From assembly GCF_902804475.1 (NCBI RefSeq), contig NZ_CADCSU010000159.1, positions 1 to 39,225 of the forward strand: a stretch of 39,225 nt of DNA. The letters are read 5' to 3'. Both the position numbers and the translations under genes were made by a program. The notes beneath the pieces were generated by a model. The model worked only from the letters and a program-made list of their open reading frames with translations. It was not told where the DNA came from and made no database searches. Shown here piece by piece: positions 22,174-29,885 of the stretch. The DNA is from Flavobacterium bizetiae. Its GTDB lineage: Bacteria > Bacteroidota > Bacteroidia > Flavobacteriales > Flavobacteriaceae. Numbering within the stretch: the stretch's first letter is position 1; every line of letters starts with the position of its first letter.

Positions 22174-25100
22174 ATGAAATTGTTTTTGGATAATCATTTT
22201 ATTACTAAAATTAAAAACCGGTCTTTAGCAATTGTTGCATTGTTACTGGTTTATTCGTGTGCGACACATAAAGCGCAGTACGGAAAAAATGTTAGTGCCA
22301 ACGAAACGGAAAACGCAACTGATACTATAAAAATTGCACATACCATTTATTTAGTTGGTGATGCCGGAAATGCAGATGAAGAACAAGCGCAGCAAACGCT
22401 TGAACTATTGCATCAAAAATTAAAGAAATCAAACAAAAAAGCGACCTTATTATTTTTGGGAGATAACATTTATCCTAAAGGTTTCCCGAGTGATGATAAT
22501 GCCGCAGAAAAAGCTTTGGCTGAAACAAAACTAACGAACCAACTAAAACTTACTAAAGGTTTTAAAGGAAAAACAATCTTTATTCCGGGAAATCATGATT
22601 GGTACAACGGTATAAAAGGCCTAGAACGTCAGGCTAGTTTTGTAACGAAATATCTAAACGATAAAAAAGCTTTTTTACCCAGAAAGAGTTGTGCTATAGA
22701 AGATGTAAAAATTGACAGTACCACTACGCTGATTACGATTGATAGCGAATGGTTCCTGGAAGATTGGGACAATCACCCGACTATCAATGACGATTGTGAC
22801 ATTAAAACAAGAGAAGATTTTTTTGATCAATTAGAAAATCTCTTAAATAAAAACCAGGAAAAAACAGTTGTTCTTGCTATTCATCATCCTTTAATGAGTA
22901 ACGGAACTCACGGCGGGCAATTTTCATTAGAAAAACAATTATTTCCGTTAGAACAAAAAATTCCATTACCCGTAATTGGATCTTTTATCAATTTGCTTAG
23001 AAAAACATCCGGAGCAAGTCCGCAGGATATACAGAATAAACAATATACTATTTATGCAAAGAGAATTAAAACCCTTTTGCAAAAACAAAAAAATGTAATC
23101 GTTGTTTCCGGACATGATCACAACCTTCAGTATGTAAACAAAGAAAACATTCAGCAAATTATTAGCGGCGCAGGATCGAAATCTGAAGCTGCAAGAGCCA
23201 TAAATCCTACTGAGTTTTCGTATGGAGGCAATGGTTATGTGACATTAACTTTGTTTAAAAGCGGTGATGCGAAAGTTTCCTTTTTTGGAAATGAAAACAA
23301 TAAAGAAAAATTACTTTTTGAACATGAAATTATAAAGGCAAAAGAAATTAATTGGGCAGCAACGGTAGATAATAAATTTCCAGCTACTGTAGATACTTCT
23401 ATTTATTCTGCAAAAATGACTCATAAAAGTATGTTTCATAAATTTTTATTCGGAAATCATTACAGGAAATATTACAGTTTACCGATAGAAGCCAAAACAG
23501 CTACTTTAGATACTTTAATGGGCGGACTGAAACCTATTCGCGAAGGCGGAGGACATCAATCTGTATCATTAAGAGTATCTGATCCTAAAGGAAGAGAATA
23601 CGTAATGCGTGCCTTGAAAAAAAGCGCCACCGTATTTTTGCAATCCGTAGCTTTTAAAGATCAATATGTAGTTAATGATTTTGAGGATACATATGCTGAG
23701 AACTTCTTATTTGATTTTTACACTACATCTCATCCATATACAACGTTTGCTATTGGCAGTATGTCAGACCAGATTGGTTTAGCGCACACCAATCCGGTTT
23801 TATATTACATCCCAAAACAAAATGCATTAAAAGAGTTTAACTCGAACTTTGGAGATCAGCTTTATATGGTCGAAGAAAGACCAGCTGATAATCATTTGGA
23901 TGCTAAAAATTTTGGTAATCCAACCAATATTATCAGTACGGAGGATATGATGAAAAATCTTCACAAAGACGAAAAATACAGCGTTGATGAAGAGGGATAT
24001 ATAAAAGCACGTTTGTTTGATATGCTTATTGGCGATTGGGACAGACATAGTGATCAATGGCGTTGGGCAGAACATAAAAAAGGCAATAAAGTGATTTATG
24101 AGCCAATTCCTCGTGACCGTGATCAGGCTTTTGTAAAATATGACGGAACTTTACTTTCTCTTTTAATGAATATTCCGGCACTTCGCCACATGAGAACTTT
24201 CAAAAATAAAATTGATAATGTAAAGTGGCTTAACAGAGAACCTTATCCGATGGATTTGGCTTTTTTAAGAACTGCCGAAGAGAAAGACTGGATTGCTCAG
24301 GCGAAATACATTCAGGAAAACTTATCGGATAGTGATATCGACAAAGCTTTTAAAAATTTACCAAAAGAAGTTCAGGACGCCACAATTGACGATATCAAGA
24401 ACAAATTAAAAAACAGAAAGAAAGATCTTCAAAAATATGCTTCGGACTATTTTGATGTTTTAAGCCATACGGTAATGATTGCCGGAACGGATAAAAAAGA
24501 TAAATTTATCATTAACCACAATGCTAAAAAAAGCATCGAAATTCAGGTTTACCGAGTTAAAAAAGAAGGTGATGAATTAGTTTACACAAAAACGGTAACG
24601 GATTCTAAAACTAAAAATCTTTGGATTTATGGTTTAGATGATAATGATGTTTTTGAAGTAATTGGCGATCAGAAATCAAACATAAAAATTCGTCTGATTG
24701 GTGGTCAGAACAATGACACGTACAACATCAAAAACGGAAAAAGGGTTATTGTTTATGATTTTAAATCAAAAGAAAATACCTACAATCTGGATACCAAAAC
24801 GAGAACGCAACTAACAGATGATTATGACGTAAACTTATACAATTACGAAAGACCTAAATACAATGTTGTGTCCGGATTACCAAATATTGGGTACAATCCT
24901 GATGATGGTGTAAAAGTGGGTATTAATTTAAATTATACGGTAAACAACTTCAAACAGAATCCTTATACGCAAAGACACGTTTTAAACGCTTTCTATTATT
25001 TTGCAACTGGAGGTTTAGAGTTTAATTATGTAGCACATTTTCCTGGTTTATTAGGTAAATGGGTAATTGATGTTGAATCGCAATATACTACTCCAAATTT

Positions 25101-25908
25101 TGCCGTAAACTATTTTGGATACGGAAATGAATCTGTAAATAATACGGAAGAATTTGGAATGGACTACAACCGTGTTCGTATTCAGAGATTTAATCTTTCG
25201 GGAGCTATTAGACATGTTGGCAGATACGGCAGCGAATTTAGTATTCAGCCAATGCTACAACAAATGAGAGTTGAGGAAACGGATAACAGATATATTGATA
25301 CTCCTAACATTATTAACCCGATCGTTTTTGATAGTCAGGTTTATGGTGGTGCAAAAATTAAATACCTCTTTAAAAATGCCGATTTTGCTGCGAAACCTAC
25401 TTTAGGCGTTGCTTTTATGGCTTCGGCAACATGGTTATCTAATTTAGATAATACAAAACAAAACTTCCCTACGATTGAAAGTTTTTTAGGGTTTACTCAT
25501 AAAATTGATCATAACGGAAAATTAGTTTTGGCTACAATTTTAAAAGGAAAAGCGATCTTAAACAACAATTACGAATTTTATCAAGGGGCTACTTTAGGTG
25601 GAGATACTGATTTGCGTGGTTATAGAAATGAACGCTTTTTAGGAAGCTCTTATTTCTCTCAAAGTACAGATTTACGATTAAGTCTTGGAAAAATACGCAA
25701 GACAATTGCTCCTCTAACTTACGGAATTCTGGGTGGTTTTGATTACGGAAGGGTTTGGCTTGATGGCGAAAGTTCAAGAAAATGGCATCAGGATTATGGT
25801 GGCGGAATCTGGATGAATGCCATAAATGTTTTAACCGCAAGAGTTTCGTACTTTAAATCTCCTGACGAAGAAGGAAGAGTTATTTTTGGAGCGGCATATA
25901 GTTTTTAG
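22174..25908 (+). CDS. Metallophosphoesterase lipoprotein with kinase-like centre and BamA-type barrel
   Basis: Very large (1244 residues) predicted outer-membrane lipoprotein: lipobox LVYSC with C29. A calcineurin-type phosphoesterase (about 55-370) has a complete metal set: GDAGN (62-66), GDN (96-98), GNHD (139-142), HH (237-238) and GHDH (313-316). A central domain (about 450-690) has features of a secreted kinase-like fold: GREYVMRALKK near 473-483, GDWDRHSDQW at 620-629 and PRDRDQAF at 646-653. After a beta-rich linker, a barrel of the Omp85/BamA type (about 860-1244) carries the hallmark GDTDLRGYRNERF and ends with an aromatic strand (AAYSF). The protein may combine surface phosphate chemistry with membrane insertion. 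Barrel and phosphoesterase are secure; the kinase-like part is inference. Confidence 0.85.
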   Translation: MKLFLDNHFITKIKNRSLAIVALLLVYSCATHKAQYGKNVSANETENATDTIKIAHTIYLVGDAGNADEEQAQQTLELLHQKLKKSNKKATLLFLGDNIYPKGFPSDDNAAEKALAETKLTNQLKLTKGFKGKTIFIPGNHDWYNGIKGLERQASFVTKYLNDKKAFLPRKSCAIEDVKIDSTTTLITIDSEWFLEDWDNHPTINDDCDIKTREDFFDQLENLLNKNQEKTVVLAIHHPLMSNGTHGGQFSLEKQLFPLEQKIPLPVIGSFINLLRKTSGASPQDIQNKQYTIYAKRIKTLLQKQKNVIVVSGHDHNLQYVNKENIQQIISGAGSKSEAARAINPTEFSYGGNGYVTLTLFKSGDAKVSFFGNENNKEKLLFEHEIIKAKEINWAATVDNKFPATVDTSIYSAKMTHKSMFHKFLFGNHYRKYYSLPIEAKTATLDTLMGGLKPIREGGGHQSVSLRVSDPKGREYVMRALKKSATVFLQSVAFKDQYVVNDFEDTYAENFLFDFYTTSHPYTTFAIGSMSDQIGLAHTNPVLYYIPKQNALKEFNSNFGDQLYMVEERPADNHLDAKNFGNPTNIISTEDMMKNLHKDEKYSVDEEGYIKARLFDMLIGDWDRHSDQWRWAEHKKGNKVIYEPIPRDRDQAFVKYDGTLLSLLMNIPALRHMRTFKNKIDNVKWLNREPYPMDLAFLRTAEEKDWIAQAKYIQENLSDSDIDKAFKNLPKEVQDATIDDIKNKLKNRKKDLQKYASDYFDVLSHTVMIAGTDKKDKFIINHNAKKSIEIQVYRVKKEGDELVYTKTVTDSKTKNLWIYGLDDNDVFEVIGDQKSNIKIRLIGGQNNDTYNIKNGKRVIVYDFKSKENTYNLDTKTRTQLTDDYDVNLYNYERPKYNVVSGLPNIGYNPDDGVKVGINLNYTVNNFKQNPYTQRHVLNAFYYFATGGLEFNYVAHFPGLLGKWVIDVESQYTTPNFAVNYFGYGNESVNNTEEFGMDYNRVRIQRFNLSGAIRHVGRYGSEFSIQPMLQQMRVEETDNRYIDTPNIINPIVFDSQVYGGAKIKYLFKNADFAAKPTLGVAFMASATWLSNLDNTKQNFPTIESFLGFTHKIDHNGKLVLATILKGKAILNNNYEFYQGATLGGDTDLRGYRNERFLGSSYFSQSTDLRLSLGKIRKTIAPLTYGILGGFDYGRVWLDGESSRKWHQDYGGGIWMNAINVLTARVSYFKSPDEEGRVIFGAAYSF

Positions 25909-25912
25909 GGAA

Positions 25913-26070
25913 GGTTCAAAGTAACAAAGGCTCAAAGGAACAAAGTATTTTAGCCACGAATTCACGAATTATTTTTAATTAAAATTCGTGAATTCGTGGC
26001 TATTTTTTTTAGATTTCTTAGTTTTCAAATTAAAAAACTTAGCAACTTAGTATCTTAGACACTTAGCGGC
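25913..26070. repeat. Octamer-array inverted pair around a 20-bp hairpin
   Basis: The left arm (25913-25949) reads GGTTCAAA, GTAACAAA, GGCTCAAA, GGAACAAA and then GTATT. The right arm on the other strand (26070-26034) reads GCCGCTAA, GTGTCTAA, GATACTAA, GTTGCTAA and then GTTTT. Both have exactly four units and face inward; one is of the CAAA and the other of the CTAA type. Between them lies the 20-bp hairpin at 25951-26002. The outermost unit of the right arm, GCCGCTAA, supplies the last two sense codon ends and the TAA stop of the gene at 26063. Confidence 0.75.
25951..26010 (+). terminator. 20-bp hairpin terminator of CACGAATTCACGAATT type
   Basis: TAGCCACGAATTCACGAATT (25951-25970) and its perfect complement (25983-26002) enclose a 12-nt AT loop, followed by a T run to 26010. 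It ends the phosphoesterase gene and faces the convergent lipoprotein gene. The same wording recurs at 13608-13625. Confidence 0.8.
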
Positions 26071-26926
26071 TTAAAGTAAACTCATAAACATTCCCTCCTA
26101 CTTTGTTTGTTTTTTCGTCGGCAATTAATAATGTGTTGTTGTCTTTGAAAACTATCGCTTCTTTTTGTGAAAAATGATTCAGTTTTATTTCGGTTTGAGA
26201 TCCTTTATGAAATAAATCTCCTTTGTAACCTTTAAACAAAACAATTTTATCGTGACTTAATAAAACTACTTTTTTTCCGTCAGGGCTAATTGTAGCACTT
26301 GTAAGCACGCAATGATTGTAATTATTACAGGTTTTAAATTCACCTATTTTAGTTGCTTTTTGAGTTCCGGGAGCGTTTAGAATTTTGTAGATAAAAGCTG
26401 TTCCGTCGAAACCTTTGCTTCTGTTTTTTGTAAAAAGGTAAAAGTAATTTCCGTGTTCAAAAAAACCTTCTACATCATAAAACATTTCTTTTTTCTTTGG
26501 CGGAAATTCAGTTTGTTCCGGATACGAAAATGAGATTTTATACTCGGCTACAGCCGCATCTTTATTCAACTGATTTTTATTGACTTTGTAAATGCACAAA
26601 TCTTTACGTTCATTGTCATTATTTCCAAAATCTCCAATATAAATATTACCGCTTTTATCTTTGGTAATATCCTCCCAATCTACGTTTGTCGCGTTTGTAA
26701 TGGTAATAGTTTTAGCCACTTTACCCTGAGAATTTATGGCATAGATTGCGTTTTTATTTCCGCTGTCTTCTAAGGTATAAATGAGATTTGTTTCCGGGAA
26801 ATACGTAATTCCTGAAACCTCTTTTAACTTTTTAGGAAGTGAATAAAGCGTTTTAAAATCATCATTTGATTGTTGCTGGCAAGCCAGTAAAGCAATAGAA
26901 ACTCCAAGTAAAAAAAACTTTTTCAT
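26063..26926 (-). CDS. Beta-propeller-like lipoprotein (SdiA-regulated-like)
   Basis: Predicted lipoprotein of 287 residues: MKKFFLLGVSIALLAC with C16. The mature part is beta-rich with propeller-like blades (KEVSGITYFPETNLIYTLED, DITKDKSGNIYIGDFGNND, TSATISPDGKKVVLLSHDKI, KEAIVFKDNNTLLIADE) and resembles SdiA-regulated/NHL-type proteins that bind small molecules or other surface proteins. Two Cys (CNNYNHC) could form a disulfide. The final codons lie inside the right octamer arm. It is followed upstream by the kinase-like gene at 26971 on the same strand (44-bp gap). Exact role unknown. Confidence 0.75.
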   Translation of the reverse strand: MKKFFLLGVSIALLACQQQSNDDFKTLYSLPKKLKEVSGITYFPETNLIYTLEDSGNKNAIYAINSQGKVAKTITITNATNVDWEDITKDKSGNIYIGDFGNNDNERKDLCIYKVNKNQLNKDAAVAEYKISFSYPEQTEFPPKKKEMFYDVEGFFEHGNYFYLFTKNRSKGFDGTAFIYKILNAPGTQKATKIGEFKTCNNYNHCVLTSATISPDGKKVVLLSHDKIVLFKGYKGDLFHKGSQTEIKLNHFSQKEAIVFKDNNTLLIADEKTNKVGGNVYEFTLSR

Positions 26927-26970
26927 ATGATTATTTTTATTTTTTCAACCACATATTAAATGATTAAAAA

Positions 26971-28023
26971 CTAGATTAAATGTGTGTTTTTAAAATTGCG
27001 CGTGATAAACTCAAATGCTGCAAACATAACATGTCCCATTGATTTGGCATTTTTAAATTTCATATCATTGGTATAACGGTATAATTCCATTTTTAGTTGA
27101 TTTAAATGATCTACTGTCGAAATGGTATCATGACACATAATGTTCAATAATTTTGTAATTCTGGCTTCGGCAGAATGAATTCGTTTCGCCAAAATGGCTC
27201 TTTCTTCGTCTTTATATTGAATAACGGAACGATCCTCTAACTTCTCTTTAATCAGTTTCATCATTTGATAGTTTTCCTTAAAAAACTGCGGACGATACAC
27301 TTTAAAATTCCCCTCGTAACATTGCTGATCAAAATCTATGGCACGAATTCGATAGACTACCTGGTCAAAATCATGAATAGGAACAATTACATAATTATAC
27401 GAACGCATATCACCTAAAAGCCTGATCATGCAGCGTTCGTTAAACTTTACAAACTCTTTTGCGATTTGCGATTTTTCAGTTTCTGTAGAAGTATGCAACA
27501 ACGTTTCCATAAAAATATCACCCGGAATTCCTACGATATGTTCTTCTATCAAAGTATCTCCAAAAACCAAAAAGTTTATCTTATCAGGCGATAAAATATC
27601 TTCCAGTTCCAGCCCATAAATTCGGGAAGCATCGGCTTTTTTTATATAAAAATGAACGTAGTTATCATTGAGAATATTACGCACTTTTACCCTAAAAGGT
27701 TTTGAGTTTCCAAACGTGCAAAAATCGATAGCATCAACATTTAAGTACTGAATGATATCATTATTTCCGTCAGAATGCAGCAGCGAATAAATCTTTTTTA
27801 AATTCAAATCAATTTCTTCACGATCAAATTCTCCGTAGTAAACACGAGTCCATAAAGTATCTTCTCCGTTTTTATCATATAAATTGATAGCACCAGAAAA
27901 TCGTAATAAATCATCATAGAACACTGATACTTTCGAAATACGCTCATATCGATCTAAATAACTTATAAGAGCTGGTGTCAAAGGGTACGATGGTTTTTTT
28001 AAAACCATTAAAGGTTCGCTCAT
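26971..28023 (-). CDS. Unknown protein with kinase-like (APH-type) motifs
   Basis: A 350-residue cytoplasmic protein without signal or membrane segments, which I do not recognise by name. Its order of motifs resembles an APH/protein-kinase fold: HFYIKKADASRIYGLELED (125-142) like the beta-3 lysine and helix C, LLGDMRSYNYVIV (202-214) like the catalytic loop GDxxxxN with D205 and N210, and RIRAIDFDQQ (225-234) like the metal-binding DFD with D230. The C-terminal 100 residues are helical (EERAILAKRIHSAEARITKL). If real, it would phosphorylate a small molecule or protein. It is divergent to the ABC transporter gene (95 bp) and 44 bp upstream of the lipoprotein gene. Confidence 0.6.
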   Translation of the reverse strand: MSEPLMVLKKPSYPLTPALISYLDRYERISKVSVFYDDLLRFSGAINLYDKNGEDTLWTRVYYGEFDREEIDLNLKKIYSLLHSDGNNDIIQYLNVDAIDFCTFGNSKPFRVKVRNILNDNYVHFYIKKADASRIYGLELEDILSPDKINFLVFGDTLIEEHIVGIPGDIFMETLLHTSTETEKSQIAKEFVKFNERCMIRLLGDMRSYNYVIVPIHDFDQVVYRIRAIDFDQQCYEGNFKVYRPQFFKENYQMMKLIKEKLEDRSVIQYKDEERAILAKRIHSAEARITKLLNIMCHDTISTVDHLNQLKMELYRYTNDMKFKNAKSMGHVMFAAFEFITRNFKNTHLI

Positions 28024-28118
28024 TTTGAATATCTTTATTACAAATTTACATTAAATAAAATTTAGCGTAACAATAAACAACTTGAATCGTCATACTTAAA
28101 ACTAAAACCGAAATAAAT

Positions 28119-29030
28119 TTGGAAACCATACTTACTATTGAAAATCTTCATAAAAGATACGGGCGTATTCAGGCCTTAAAAAATGTTTCTTTTGAAATAC
28201 AAAAAGGCCGCGTTTATGGCATTTTAGGCCCTAACGGAAGCGGAAAATCGACTACTTTAGGAATTGTGCTAAACGTTGTAAATCGTACCTCCGGGAACTA
28301 CAGCTGGTTTGGAGGGAAAGTCCAGACTCATGAAGCCTTAAAAAAAGTGGGAGCAATTATCGAAAGACCTAACTTTTACCCGTACATGACGGCTGAAGAA
28401 AACCTGAAACTGGTTTGCAAAATAAAAAGCATTAATTATGCTAAAATCAACGAAAAACTGGATCTGGTTGGTTTAACCGAAAGAAAAGACAGTAAGTTCA
28501 GTACCTTCTCGTTAGGGATGAAACAGCGTTTGGCAATTGCATCGGCACTTTTAAACGATCCTGAAATTTTAATTTTAGACGAGCCAACCAATGGTTTAGA
28601 TCCGCAGGGAATTCACCAGATTAGGGATATCATTAAAAAAATTGCTTCACAAGGAACAACTATTTTACTGGCTTCGCACTTATTAGATGAAGTCGAAAAA
28701 GTATGTTCGCATGTGATTGTTTTAAGAAAAGGAGAAATTCTTTATTCTGGTTCAGTTGATGCCATGTCGGCAAACGAAGGGTTCTTTGAGATTATGTCTG
28801 ATGATCTTGTAGCATTAAAAACCACTTTAACTGCACATTCTGCAATAGATAGAATCGCTGAAGAAGACGGGAAAATTTTGGTTTATTTAAAATCAGATTT
28901 ATCAGCAACAGAACTGAATCAGTTTTTATTTTCTAAAAACATTACGTTGAGTCACTTAGTAAAACGTAAAAACAGTTTAGAAGCTCAATTTTTAGAATTA
29001 ACCAAAAACGCCACTACCCAAAATAACTAA
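28119..29030 (+). CDS. ABC transporter ATP-binding protein, ABC-2 type
   Basis: ATPase subunit of an ABC-2 exporter, 303 residues. Walker A GPNGSGKST (37-45), signature FSLGMKQR (130-137), Walker B LILDEP (151-156) and the H-loop in LASHLLDEVE are all intact. The N-terminus requires a TTG start at 28119 (METILTIENLHKRYG); no ATG occurs before residue 90. The C-terminal 80 residues form a regulatory extension (FFEIMSDDLVALKTTL). It is followed 3 bp later by its permease. Substrate unknown; the adjacent T9SS proteins do not depend on such a pump. Confidence 0.92.
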   Translation: METILTIENLHKRYGRIQALKNVSFEIQKGRVYGILGPNGSGKSTTLGIVLNVVNRTSGNYSWFGGKVQTHEALKKVGAIIERPNFYPYMTAEENLKLVCKIKSINYAKINEKLDLVGLTERKDSKFSTFSLGMKQRLAIASALLNDPEILILDEPTNGLDPQGIHQIRDIIKKIASQGTTILLASHLLDEVEKVCSHVIVLRKGEILYSGSVDAMSANEGFFEIMSDDLVALKTTLTAHSAIDRIAEEDGKILVYLKSDLSATELNQFLFSKNITLSHLVKRKNSLEAQFLELTKNATTQNN

Positions 29031-29033
29031 ACC

Positions 29034-29870
29034 ATGAACAGACTTATCTCTATAGAATTACAAAAAATCTGGAAAAACAAAGCCAGTCGTATCCTTACTT
29101 TAACCTATTTCATTTTACTTTCGTTTATTGCATTAATTGCTTCTATAAAATTTGACATAGGACCAATTCATATCGATCCATCAGAAATGGGAATTTTTAA
29201 TTTTCCGTTTATCTGGCATTTTAATACTTATTTTGCCGCCTGGCTTAAATTTTTTCTGGCGATCGTTATTGTATCAATGATGGCAAATGAATATAGTTAC
29301 GGCACTTTAAAACAAAATTTAATTGACGGTTTAAGCAAAAAAGAATTTATTTTATCCAAATTCTTAACTGTTGTGCTTTTTGCGTTAGGCTCTACAATTT
29401 TCGTTTTCATTATGACTTTAATTCTGGGATATTCTTTTTCATCTTATACTGAATTTGGTATCGTTTTTAGTGAATTACAATACTTACTAGCCTTTTTCGT
29501 AAAGTTATTAGGATTCTTTTCTTTTTGTCTATTTTTAGGTATCTTAGTAAAACGATCTGCTTTTGCCTTGGGTTTTTTATTAGTTTGGATTTTTATTGAA
29601 TCAATTATAAAAGGTCTTTTAGTATTTCAAATTTTCCCGGCAAGCAATATAGGGTACAAGATTATCCAGTTTTTACCGTTAGAAGCGATGTCTAATTTAA
29701 TTGTTGAACCCGTTTCAAGATTATCGTTAATAAAAAGTATCGGAACACAAATGGGAGTAGAAAATACTAAAGATTATGGCGTACACTTTCTTTCGATTCT
29801 GATCGTTTTAGTATGGACTTTCTTATTTATATATTTTTCTTACAAATTACTAAAAAAACGGGATTTGTAG
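29034..29870 (+). CDS. ABC-2 type permease
   Basis: Inner-membrane permease of 278 residues with six hydrophobic helices: at the N-terminus (ILTLTYFILLSFIALIA), then AAWLKFFLAIVIVSMM, VVLFALGSTIFVFIMTLIL, VKLLGFFSFCLFLGIL, FALGFLLVWIFIESIIK and FLSILIVLVWTFLFIYF. The stretch ANEYSYGTLKQNLIDGLSKKEFILSKF after helix 2 is the cytoplasmic coupling segment of ABC-2 permeases. Co-transcribed with the ATPase (3-bp gap), forming one export pump. Confidence 0.9.
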   Translation: MNRLISIELQKIWKNKASRILTLTYFILLSFIALIASIKFDIGPIHIDPSEMGIFNFPFIWHFNTYFAAWLKFFLAIVIVSMMANEYSYGTLKQNLIDGLSKKEFILSKFLTVVLFALGSTIFVFIMTLILGYSFSSYTEFGIVFSELQYLLAFFVKLLGFFSFCLFLGILVKRSAFALGFLLVWIFIESIIKGLLVFQIFPASNIGYKIIQFLPLEAMSNLIVEPVSRLSLIKSIGTQMGVENTKDYGVHFLSILIVLVWTFLFIYFSYKLLKKRDL

Positions 29871-29878
29871 TATATTTG
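29871..29878 (+). promoter_or_regulatory. -7 box for the first T9SS protein
   Basis: TATATTTG begins right after the permease stop and ends 7 bp before the ATG at 29886, which would leave almost no untranslated leader. Confidence 0.5.
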
Positions 29879-29885
29879 TCGGGCT

